Source: Bifidobacterium choerinum (GTDB taxonomy: Bacteria; Actinomycetota; Actinomycetes; Actinomycetales; Bifidobacteriaceae). Taken from it: a stretch of DNA of 64,000 bases. The position numbers were made by a program, and so were the translations under genes. Under the pieces are notes generated by a model. It was not told where the DNA came from. It did no database searches and saw nothing but the letters and a program-made list of their open reading frames with translations. The DNA lies in the NCBI RefSeq assembly GCF_000741135.1, contig NZ_JGYU01000002.1:62001-126000 (forward strand), given 5' to 3'. Positions 57,350-64,000 of this stretch are shown here, in pieces (within the stretch, counting starts at the first letter, position 1; each line of letters begins with the position of its first letter).

Positions 57350-57893
57350 TCACGATTCGCGGGGCCAGCGCTGCGCCAGACGCTGCTGGATCGGCAGTGC
57401 GGTGCGGCGGTTGCCGGTCAGAAAGGTCGCGTAGAAATCGATACGGTTGGCGGGGTCGTCAATCGCCACCGATGTGCGTGTGCACGAGGAATCGCCCGTT
57501 GACGTCATGCGACGAGCGCGTGAGGTTGGAATAGACGAACGGGAAGGCCGAATAGCGGCTGATCTGCTCGAGCGAACCCAGATCCTGCTGGTACAGGAAC
57601 TGCGCGCCCGGAATACGCTGTTCGATGAGTGTACGCCACGGGCCTATGTCGGAGGCGACGATGAAGCTCATGCCGGCGAGGTCGGCGAAGGTGACGCTTG
57701 CGCGTTGCGCGAGCGGATTGAAGTTGTTGATCGCGACGCCGAGGAATTCGCGACCCAGATACAGCGAATCGACGCGCGGGTCGTCGATCTTGCGGTCGGT
57801 GATGACGATTGTCGCCTTACGCAGCAACAGCTCGTCGAGCACTGCGTCCGGGTCGATCAGATCATGGCGGATCGTCAGTGGGTCGGGTGTGGA
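57350..57893 (-). pseudogene. LysR-type regulator remnant (C-terminal half, with frameshift)
   Basis: Only the effector-binding half is present. It contains 'LLRKATIVITDRKIDDPRVD', 'PLAQRASVTFADLAGMSFIV' and 'VYSNLTRSSHDVNGRFLVHT', then a one-base shift near 57465. The frame resumes as 'IDDPANRIDFYATFLTGNRR' and ends 'QRWPRES' at 57350. No helix-turn-helix is present on the 5' side, where aldo-keto reductase DNA begins directly. The junction and frameshift mark a decayed locus. Confidence 0.75.
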
Positions 57894-57914
57894 GGAGTCG
57901 GCGGACGGGTGGCG

Positions 57915-58757
57915 ATGGCCGGCCGTGAAGGCGTCGGACGCGGCTTCGGCGTGTTCCAGGTGCCGGACCTCGCGGTGTGCGAGCAGGCTGTTTCCGATGC
58001 GCTCGCGACCGGCTACCGGCTGATTGACACGGCGGCCGCGTATATGAACGAGGAGGCGGTCGGCGCGGCGATTGCGAAGAGCCCGGTGGCGTGCGAGGAC
58101 ATCTTCGTGACGTCCAAGCTGTGGGTCGACCACTTCACCTATGAGAAGGCGAAGCAGGGCATCGACGATTCGCTGCGCAAACTCGGCCTCGACTATCTCG
58201 ACCTGTATCTGCTGCATCAGCCCTATGGCGACGTCGCCGGCGCGTGGCGTGCGCTCGAGGAGGCGCAGCAGGTCGGCAAGATCCGCTCGATCGGCGTCTC
58301 CAACTTCGCGCCGGACCAGCTGATCAACCTTGAACTGATGAGCAACGTGAAGCCTGCCGTCAACCAGATCGAGGTCTCCCCGTGGTATCAGGAGCAGGAT
58401 GAGGTGCGCGTCGCTCAGGAGCAGGACGTGCAGGTTGAGGTCTGGGCGCCGTTCGCGGAGGGCAAGTATCACATCTTCACTGACCCGACGATCGCGCAGA
58501 TCGGCGCGAAGTACGGCAAGTCGAACGGTCAGGTGATCCTGCGCTGGCTGCTGCAGCGTGGCATCGTCGCGATCCCGAAGTCGGTGCACAAGGAGCGCAT
58601 GGAGGAGAACTTCGATGTCTTCGACTTCGAGCTCAGTGAGGAGGATATGGCGACGATGGCCAGCCTCGACAAGCATGAGAGCCGGTTCTTCGACCATCGC
58701 GATCCGACGGCCATAGTGACCATCTTCGGCCAGAGCCTGCGCGCGCTGCGTTCGTGA
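57915..58757 (+). CDS. Aldo/keto reductase, N-terminally trimmed
   Basis: The 280-residue protein keeps the AKR catalytic tetrad: D and Y in 'RLIDTAAAYMNEEA', K in 'FVTSKLW', H in 'YLLHQPYGD'. The cofactor region 'IPKSVHKERMEENFDVFDFEL' is also present. The usual first hairpin is replaced by a junk-like 'MAGREGVGR' joined to 'GFGVFQVPDL', so the gene lost its own 5' end where it meets the LysR remnant. ATG at 57915 has no ribosome site. It may not be expressed. Related enzymes reduce aldehydes, ketones or diketo acids with NADPH. Confidence 0.8.
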   Translation: MAGREGVGRGFGVFQVPDLAVCEQAVSDALATGYRLIDTAAAYMNEEAVGAAIAKSPVACEDIFVTSKLWVDHFTYEKAKQGIDDSLRKLGLDYLDLYLLHQPYGDVAGAWRALEEAQQVGKIRSIGVSNFAPDQLINLELMSNVKPAVNQIEVSPWYQEQDEVRVAQEQDVQVEVWAPFAEGKYHIFTDPTIAQIGAKYGKSNGQVILRWLLQRGIVAIPKSVHKERMEENFDVFDFELSEEDMATMASLDKHESRFFDHRDPTAIVTIFGQSLRALRS

Positions 58758-58772
58758 GCGAAGCGCCCACAC

Positions 58773-58916
58773 GAACCGTTCAAGGACGCGCAGATCACCC
58801 GCGAAGCGGTCGCGAAGTTCGCCGCCGAGCTGCTGACCGGCAAGCAGGATTACCATCGCGAAAGCCTCGGCATCGGCGAACCCGGCACCGAATGGGCGGC
58901 GCCGACCTTCCGCTGA
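58773..58916 (+). pseudogene. Unidentified C-terminal gene remnant
   Basis: A 47-residue frame, 'EPFKDAQITREAVAKFAAEL' to 'EWAAPTFR', ends in TGA right after the aldo-keto reductase gene. It has no start or domain. It looks like the tail of a lost gene, in line with decay of this locus. Confidence 0.4.
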
Positions 58917-58930
58917 GCTGTGATTGAACA

Positions 58931-58969
58931 GCCGAACCGTTCGGACGCGTCGCGTTCGAACGGTTCGGC
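58931..58969. terminator. 13-bp hairpin after the aldo-keto reductase locus
   Basis: GCCGAACCGTTCG (58931-58943) pairs perfectly with CGAACGGTTCGGC (58957-58969). Confidence 0.6.
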
Positions 58970-58984
58970 CGGTCTGAGGTCAGT

Positions 58985-59042
58985 GTGAATGGGTGCGGCC
59001 CGGACATCTTCGTGGGAAGATGTCCGGGCCGCACCCATTCAC
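58985..59042. terminator. 27-bp perfect hairpin before dps
   Basis: The arms 58985-59011 and 59016-59042 are fully complementary around the loop GTGG. It lies between convergent aldo-keto reductase and dps. A stem this long without T-run could be a two-way terminator or a mobile hairpin. Confidence 0.75.
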
Positions 59043-59118
59043 CGGTGGCGTCTATCTCGATGTTCCATGATCACTGTTCCACGTGAAACATCGCGTCGTC
59101 GTCGGCCGAACCGGCGGA

Positions 59119-59601
59119 TCAGTCGACGAGGAACGAGCGCATGAACCACTGGAACTGCTCGAGCTTCTGCACGTGGTCCTGCATGATGTTGCTGCTCACG
59201 AAGTCGAGGTCGTCGAGTTCGGCGACGGCGGTGCGGTCGGCCTTGATGAACGAGTCGTAGTACTTGTCGAGCGCACGCAGATAGTCGAGCGTGTTCTGGC
59301 GGCCTTCGAGTTCGAACTTGTCCCAGGTGCGGTAGCGCACGATGTCGTCGGGGCGACCGGAGGGCGAACCGCCGAGCGCGGCGATGCGTTCCGCCGTCTC
59401 GTCGGCCATCGCGAGCACTTCGTCGACCTGCGGGTCGAGCATCTCGTGGACGGCGATGAAGTTCGGGCCGGCGACGTTCCAATGCGCATGCTTGAGCACG
59501 AGCGCGGCCTCCTGCTCCTGGCTCAGACGCTCCTGCAGGATGCCGATGATCTTCTCCGAGGAGGCTTCGTCGAGGCCCGGGATGATGAATGACAGTGCCA
59601 T
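59119..59601 (-). CDS. dps: Dps-family DNA-binding ferritin-like protein
   Basis: The 160-residue protein is Dps: 'LVLKHAHWNVAGPNFIAVHEMLDPQVDEV' holds the ferroxidase histidines, and 'MADETAERIAALGGSPSGRPDDI' the acidic partners. The 12-mer shell stores iron using hydrogen peroxide and can protect DNA, useful for an anaerobe with little catalase. ATG at 59601 follows AAAGGAAC. It is monocistronic. Confidence 0.95.
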   Translation of the reverse strand: MALSFIIPGLDEASSEKIIGILQERLSQEQEAALVLKHAHWNVAGPNFIAVHEMLDPQVDEVLAMADETAERIAALGGSPSGRPDDIVRYRTWDKFELEGRQNTLDYLRALDKYYDSFIKADRTAVAELDDLDFVSSNIMQDHVQKLEQFQWFMRSFLVD

Positions 59602-59686
59602 GGTTGTTCCTTTCGGTATGTTGGCGGATGTTCTGCCTCGAGCTTACGTGCCATTGCCGTATGTTGGCTGAGTGTGAGCTGTTAGC

Positions 59687-61027
59687 CTAACTCTTATTCT
59701 CCTCATCCCCTTTTGATGCGCTGGCTTCATGATCGTCCTGCTTGCGCACTTCGATCGTTTCGATCCTGCGGCCGTCGACCTTCGTGACGGTCATCGTGTA
59801 GCCGCCGTCATCGGAGGTGTAGGTGTCGCCGACCTCGCCCATCTTGCCGGTATGCGCAAGGAAGTATCCGGCGACCGTCTCGTATGGGCCGTCGCTCAAT
59901 TCGATGCCAGTCAGGTCGGCGAAGTCCTCGATCGTCATGCTGCCGTCTACGGTGGCGACGCCGTTGACGAACACGGTTCCGTTGCCATCGTTCTTCGTGT
60001 GGTCTTCAGGCAGGTCGTACTCGTCGCGGATGTCGCCAACGAGTTCCTCGGTCATATCCTCGAGTGTGACGATGCCGTCGGTGCCGCCGTACTCGTCGAT
60101 GACGGTGGCCAGGTGGATGCCACGCTGCCGCAGCAGCGCCAGGCTCGGCAGCAGCTTCGACGTGCCCGGCAACGCGATGCCCTCGCGCGTCACGTCGGCA
60201 ACGGTCATGCCGTCGGGATTCTGCACGTCGAGCAGGTCGCGCACATGGACGAAGCCGAGGATGTCGTCGAAGTCCTTGCCGGAGACGGGGTAGCGGGAAT
60301 ACGGCATGTCGCGGACGAAGGCGGCGGCCTCGGCGAGCGGCATGTCGGCGTTGAGGAACGCGACATCGGCGCGCGGGCGCATGACCTCGGCGACGATCTT
60401 CTCGGACGCGTCGAAGACGTCGTCGAGAATCGTGCGTTCATCCTTCGTCAGATTCGAGTTCGAGCTGACGAGGACGCGCAGCTCCTCGTCGGAGACCTCG
60501 GATTCGGTTTCGTTCGGATCGAAGCCGAGCAGGCGGACGATGCCGTTCGTATTCTTGCCGATGAGCCAGATGATCGGCTTGCAGATCGTCGCGAACACCG
60601 AGATTGCCGGGACGACGGCGCGGGCGATTTGCTCGTTGCGCTGCATCGCGATGCGCTTCGGCACCATTTCGGAGATGACAATCGAGCAGTAGGAGATGAT
60701 GAGCGTGAGCACGATCGTCGTGAGCGGGGCGGCGACCTTGGCCGGGACGCCCCAGCTTTCCACGACCGGCACGATGAACGGGGAGATCGACGATTCGCCG
60801 AAGGACGCGGACAGGAAGCCGGAAAGCGTCACGCCGATCTGCACGGTGGAAAGGAACGTGTTCGGGTCGCGCGCGATCTTCGCGACGCGGGCGCCGCGCG
60901 CATCTTCCTGTTCCATCTGGTCGATCTGCGAACCGCGCAGCGAGACGAGCGCGAGCTCAGTGCCGGCGAAGACGGATCCGAGCAGCAGGAAGACGAAGAT
61001 GAGCAGAATGTTCAAACCTAAAGACAT
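59687..61027 (-). CDS. CorC/HlyC-type CNNM-CBS membrane protein
   Basis: The 446-residue protein has an N-terminal DUF21/CNNM membrane domain (about 1-200, with 'TELALVSLRGSQIDQMEQEDARGA'), a CBS pair (about 215-340, 'RPRADVAFLNADMPLAEA', 'HLATVIDEYGGTDGIVTLEDMTEELVGDI') and a CorC-type C-terminal domain (350-425). The family includes magnesium/cobalt efflux and resistance proteins; the older hemolysin label is not meaningful. Start ATG 61027. The hairpin element A begins 46 bases upstream of it. Confidence 0.92.
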   Translation of the reverse strand: MSLGLNILLIFVFLLLGSVFAGTELALVSLRGSQIDQMEQEDARGARVAKIARDPNTFLSTVQIGVTLSGFLSASFGESSISPFIVPVVESWGVPAKVAAPLTTIVLTLIISYCSIVISEMVPKRIAMQRNEQIARAVVPAISVFATICKPIIWLIGKNTNGIVRLLGFDPNETESEVSDEELRVLVSSNSNLTKDERTILDDVFDASEKIVAEVMRPRADVAFLNADMPLAEAAAFVRDMPYSRYPVSGKDFDDILGFVHVRDLLDVQNPDGMTVADVTREGIALPGTSKLLPSLALLRQRGIHLATVIDEYGGTDGIVTLEDMTEELVGDIRDEYDLPEDHTKNDGNGTVFVNGVATVDGSMTIEDFADLTGIELSDGPYETVAGYFLAHTGKMGEVGDTYTSDDGGYTMTVTKVDGRRIETIEVRKQDDHEASASKGDEENKS

Positions 61028-61072
61028 GTCTCAAGCGTAAGGCATTGGCAGGGCAATCGGCCGCCCAGAGCC

Positions 61073-61211
61073 TATCTGCGATTTTGGGGTGGGTCATCCG
61101 TGAGACTGCGCCCTTTGGTGTTCCATCCTTATCGCTTTTGTTCGCATATGGTGGGTTTGGATGCTGTTCGCGGCGGTGTCTCACGGATGACCCACCCCAA
61201 AATCGCAGATA
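61073..61211. repeat. 139-bp hairpin element A (TATCTGCGATTTTGGGG type)
   Basis: The 33-bp arms 61073-61105 and 61179-61211 are perfectly complementary (TATCTGCGATTTTGGGGTGG...). The loop contains ATCGCTTTTGTTCGCATATGG, very like the loop of element B at 62346. It lies upstream of the DUF559-like gene. Confidence 0.88.
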
Positions 61212-61337
61212 CGCCTAGTCGCTTGGAAGTGTTGCGACGGCCACTGGGCTTGCTGTTCGGTAACTGTTCCTGAGGAGCGAGAATGAGGGGCGCAACGTTC
61301 ATGCAACGATTGTGGAACAGTGTGGGAAACAGTTTGG

Positions 61338-61346
61338 TTATCCACA
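61338..61346 (+). promoter_or_regulatory. Perfect DnaA box upstream of the DUF559-like gene
   Basis: TTATCCACA at 61338-61346, with half-like TGTGGAACA (61311) and TGTGGGAAA (61321) nearby, 61 bases before the gene start. It is far from oriC, so it may reflect DnaA-linked control or chance. Confidence 0.5.
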
Positions 61347-61406
61347 TTTCCACAGATTTATTGCCGCTGGTGGCATCGAGTCGGCCGGCATGCTTGAGTG
61401 ACCGGT

Positions 61407-62330
61407 ATGAGCGAATCGAATCAGGCCAAGCGATTGCGCGAGGCTCGCGACGAAATGCTGCGCATATGCGTCGAGGCGCAATCGAAGCTCCAGCATTCTC
61501 CGGTGTTCTGCCGGATGACGGCGTTGGGATTGTTGGAAGTCGAGCCGCCCCGTTTGATGCGTCGTTCGGGAGGCGGTGAGGATATGCGCCCGGAGCGCGT
61601 GGTCGCGGGGCAGAATGCGCATCATACGCTTGCCGGCATCCATGATGTGCAATGGAGCGGGCCGATCCAAACACAGGTGGTGGCGGATGCGGTGTGCTGC
61701 ACCGCGCCCGAATGCACATGGGTGATGATGGCGCCGATGCTGAGCATGCTGGAAGTGGTCGTGCTGGGTGACAGCATGATGCGGCGCGACGCTGCACTCA
61801 AACGCACATCGGCCATGGGATTCGAGCAGTACCTCGACCAGTTGCGGGAACGATGCAAAGGAATCAAGGTCAAAGGATTCCGGGCATGCTGCAAGGCTCT
61901 GAAGCTGATTCGCGAGGATACCGATTCCTCGATGGAGAGCCGCGTGCGTGTCACGCTCGATCAATATGGTCTCGGCGTCCCGGACGTGAACCATCCCGTG
62001 GTGCATCCAATTACCGGACGGATGCTGCATTTGGACATGGCCTATCCGGAACTGAAGATCGCCATCGAATACGATGGCCGGTTCCATGCCGATCAATGGG
62101 AAGCGGATGTGGAGCGCCGGCGAATCCTTGACGAGCTAGGCTGGGATGTCATTCAGGTCACCGCCGTCGATATGCGCACCGAAGGTGACCGTCATGCGCT
62201 TGCGATGCGCGTCGCGCAGCACATCGGCATCCGCTTGGGACACAAGATCCGTGTCCGTGCTCCATTGACGGTGGAACAGCTCACCGATGGCCGTCGTGCT
62301 TCAGAAGCCGCTTGGAAACGCTGGCTTTGA
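61407..62330 (+). CDS. DUF559-like PD-(D/E)XK-fold protein flanked by hairpin elements
   Basis: The 307-residue protein has an N-terminal part like AbiEi-associated actinobacterial proteins ('HHTLAGIHDVQWSGPIQTQVVADAV', 'VVLGDSMMRRDAAL'). The C-terminal DUF559/Vsr-like fold (about 190-285) has 'ESRVRVTLDQYG', 'LHLDMAYPELKIAIEYDGRFH' and 'RRRILDELGWDVIQVTAVDM'; the D...E-Y-D pattern fits PD-(D/E)XK catalysis. DUF559 proteins are widespread and uncharacterised. ATG at 61407; a GTG 9 bases earlier is possible. It lies between hairpin elements A and B. Confidence 0.8.
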   Translation: MSESNQAKRLREARDEMLRICVEAQSKLQHSPVFCRMTALGLLEVEPPRLMRRSGGGEDMRPERVVAGQNAHHTLAGIHDVQWSGPIQTQVVADAVCCTAPECTWVMMAPMLSMLEVVVLGDSMMRRDAALKRTSAMGFEQYLDQLRERCKGIKVKGFRACCKALKLIREDTDSSMESRVRVTLDQYGLGVPDVNHPVVHPITGRMLHLDMAYPELKIAIEYDGRFHADQWEADVERRRILDELGWDVIQVTAVDMRTEGDRHALAMRVAQHIGIRLGHKIRVRAPLTVEQLTDGRRASEAAWKRWL

Positions 62331-62345
62331 GTAGTCTCCGGGCGC

Positions 62346-62484
62346 TATCTGCGATTTTGGGGTGGGTATTCTCTGGGACTACGCCTCTAAACGCGTCATT
62401 CCTATCGCTTTTGTTCGTATATGGTAGGTTTAGGGGCTATTAGAGAAGGAGTCTCAGAGGATGCCCACCCCAAAATCGCAGATA
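62346..62484. repeat. 139-bp hairpin element B
   Basis: The 35-base arms 62346-62380 and 62450-62484 pair throughout if G.U is allowed on the plus-strand RNA (three wobble pairs, no mismatch). It has the same length and the same outer 21 bases as element A and a similar loop (ATCGCTTTTGTTCGTATATGG). It begins 16 bases past the DUF559-like stop. Confidence 0.88.
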
Positions 62485-62533
62485 CGGCTGATTGACCGGC
62501 GACCGTCGGCCGACCGCCGGCCAATCGTCGCGC

Positions 62534-63217
62534 TCAGAAGCTGAGCACTTCGACCAGGCCGGAGTCCAGACGATAGCGGGCGCCGACGATCATCAGCCGT
62601 TCATGGGCGAGCGCCTCTCGGATGATCTCCGAATGCGTCACCAGATGCTCGATTGTGCGCGCGATGTTCACCTGCTCATAATCCTCGGTCGAATCGAGCC
62701 CCGCCATCTGGGCCTGCCAGACGGACAGGCCGACGTTCTTGAGGAGCTGCGAATCGGAGGAGAGGATGACCTCGTCAAGGTCCTCCATCAGCTGTTCGCG
62801 CACCGCCGGCGACTCGTGCTCGTCCTCCTTGGAGAGCTTCTTCACGAGCGCGTCGAGCTCCTTGACGCCCTGCTCGACGGCCGCGCAATGCTGATGGCCA
62901 AGCACGACGAGCAGGCTCACATGCATCGTGCCGACGGCGTGTTCAAGCGACTGCAGCACGGCGTCGTCGATGATCTGCCCGGCCGTGCGCACCGTGAACA
63001 TGTCGCCCAGTCCCGCGTCGAAGATGATCTCCGGCGGCACGCGCGAATCCGAGCAGCTGAGCACGGCCGCATCCGGATTCTGCGCGTCAATGAGCGATTC
63101 GCGCGTCTCCTTGTCCTGCCACGGGTGTGTGGCGTTGCCTTCCGCGAATCGGCGGTTGCCGGCGAGCATGCGGCTCCATGTGCTGTTCGCGGTCGTCTCT
63201 TCGGTGTGCTCGGTCAT
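62534..63217 (-). CDS. Beta-class carbonic anhydrase
   Basis: The 227-residue enzyme interconverts CO2 and bicarbonate. Zinc ligands are C55, H108 and C111 in 'VLSCSDSRVPPEIIFD' and 'VLGHQHCAAV'; the D57-R59 pair is intact. The N-terminal 'MLAGNRRFAEGN' is usual. Bifidobacteria need bicarbonate for carboxylation. ATG at 63217 follows AGAGGAGA; the 74 upstream residues of the open frame are shadow. Confidence 0.95.
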   Translation of the reverse strand: MTEHTEETTANSTWSRMLAGNRRFAEGNATHPWQDKETRESLIDAQNPDAAVLSCSDSRVPPEIIFDAGLGDMFTVRTAGQIIDDAVLQSLEHAVGTMHVSLLVVLGHQHCAAVEQGVKELDALVKKLSKEDEHESPAVREQLMEDLDEVILSSDSQLLKNVGLSVWQAQMAGLDSTEDYEQVNIARTIEHLVTHSEIIREALAHERLMIVGARYRLDSGLVEVLSF

Positions 63218-63460
63218 CGTGTCTCCTCTGGTCGTCGCGGTTCGTGCGTTACGGTAAATCATAGGGTCTTTGTCATCAGCGGATTGTTCACCGTGCGCAA
63301 TCGGCGCCTGCGCGCCGCCGTATGGGCGTGGCTCAAGGCGTTGCGATGCGGGCGTCGACGAGCGGCCGGACGCGGGGCTGCCTTGGGCGGCGTGGCTCGT
63401 GCCCCGCAAAGCCGGGTGGTTACGGTTTTGCGTCATCAAGGTAATGATTTTCCGACACGC

Positions 63461-63474
63461 CTAAATTTGTTTAG
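63461..63474 (+). promoter_or_regulatory. Operator-like dyad upstream of the GPH transporter gene
   Basis: CTAAATTTGTTTAG (63461-63474) has 5-bp inverted arms and is followed by TAAAG, in the only AT-rich part of 63218-63624. It may bind a LacI-type regulator of the sugar transporter. No other feature is seen in that gap. Confidence 0.4.
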
Positions 63475-63624
63475 TAAAGTCGGTAAATGGTAGAGTATGT
63501 GACATGACCGGTGCAGCGCAGTACCGATCGCGACAACCGCAGAGCACGGCGTCGGGCATGACATCAGGAATGACGCCATGGTTCACGCCAGACATAACGT
63601 CGATATCGCAATGGAGAGAACGAC

Positions 63625-64000
63625 ATGACGAGTACATCCAGCGAGACGGCACCGCAGCCGCCGGTAATGTCATCAACGTCCATCAAGGAGCATGCCATGC
63701 AGAGCGCAATCGGAACCGGTCCGCAGGAGCAGGCGCAGCGCCGGCGCGCGCGGCGTCAGAAGATCTGCTTCGCCTTCGGCAACCTCGGCCAGTCCGCGTT
63801 CTACAACGCGATGAGCACCTTCTTCATGACCTACGTCACGACCGCGCTGTTCGTGCGCGTGGACAAGGACGTCGCGGCCCGCATGATCGCGCTGATCACG
63901 TCGTTGGTCGTCGTCATCCGCATCGCGGAGATCTTCCTCGACCCGATCATCGGCAACATCGTCGACAACACGCGCACGAAGTGGGGCCGTTTCCGTGTAT
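63625..64000 (+). CDS. GPH-family (glycoside-pentoside-hexuronide) sugar transporter, N-terminal part
   Basis: The frame begins at ATG 63625 after ATGGAGAGAA and runs off the window after 125 codons. A 38-residue S/T/Q-rich tail leads to 'ICFAFGNLGQSAFYNAMSTF' and 'FLDPIIGNIVDNTRTKWGRF', the signature of GPH sugar:cation symporters such as melibiose and xyloside carriers. The loop 'GNIVDNTRTKWGRFR' is diagnostic. The sugar cannot be told without the rest. Confidence 0.9.
   Translation, partial: MTSTSSETAPQPPVMSSTSIKEHAMQSAIGTGPQEQAQRRRARRQKICFAFGNLGQSAFYNAMSTFFMTYVTTALFVRVDKDVAARMIALITSLVVVIRIAEIFLDPIIGNIVDNTRTKWGRFRV

Noticed and set aside
59687-61027. Hemolysin toxin
   Set aside because: The domain order is CNNM-CBS-CorC, an ion transport or regulatory membrane protein; the hemolysin name is historical.

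Overview
The window is almost certainly a Bifidobacterium chromosome across the replication origin. The evidence is the order rpmH-dnaA-dnaN-recF-DUF721-gyrB-gyrA-DUF3566, strong GC richness with long antisense shadow frames, an NADP-type glutamate dehydrogenase and hemolysin III-like gene just after gyrA, and a secreted GH26 mannanase with two CBM23-like modules. Species cannot be fixed by eye.

Region by region: (1) 1-3166 holds an aminotransferase tail, a GntR regulator, a HAD hydrolase and fucO. (2) 3184-5782, minus strand, is rpmH-rnpA-yidD-yidC-jag. (3) 6134-16851 is the replication and gyrase block; oriC lies at 7857-8089 between dnaA and dnaN, with five perfect DnaA boxes and three near-matches. 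(4) 17126-22000 holds a frameshifted VanZ-RDD gene, a hemolysin III-like membrane protein, gdhA and an MFS transporter. (5) 22172-26225 holds the mannanase behind a LacI-type operator, then mscL. (6) 26330-38868 is mixed: a decayed DUF2207 gene, a zinc-ribbon membrane protein between two arrays of a 53-bp repeat, tRNA-Ala and tRNA-Ile, a YgjP-like hydrolase, an FMN reductase, a UvrA-like ATPase, a second repeat array and a zinc alcohol dehydrogenase.

(7) 38870-57330 is an accessory, conflict-type island, partly lower in GC. It carries two large unknown genes, two different Fic proteins, a HEPN-like/zinc-ribbon gene broken by a frameshift, a MazG-like pyrophosphohydrolase divergent from a GIY-YIG/DUF2075 helicase, a three-gene operon built around a TerB-like protein with 11-residue amphipathic repeats, a lipoprotein, and a large protein with two duplicated N-terminal domains, a coiled coil and a RelE-like C-terminus. 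Two of these genes sit behind strong palindromic operators.

(8) 57350-64000 holds a degraded LysR/aldo-keto reductase locus, dps, a CorC-type protein, a PD-(D/E)XK-like DUF559 gene flanked on both sides by equal-length 139-bp hairpin elements, a beta-carbonic anhydrase and the start of a GPH sugar transporter.

The best candidates for something new are the TerB operon at 48572-52055, the hairpin-element/DUF559 unit at 61073-62484 with a relative at 42909-43039, the 53-bp repeat arrays, and the duplicated-domain/RelE-like gene at 55160. Several accessory genes carry single-base frameshifts while all core genes are intact, so these look like real decay, although raw-sequence error cannot be excluded from the sequence alone.
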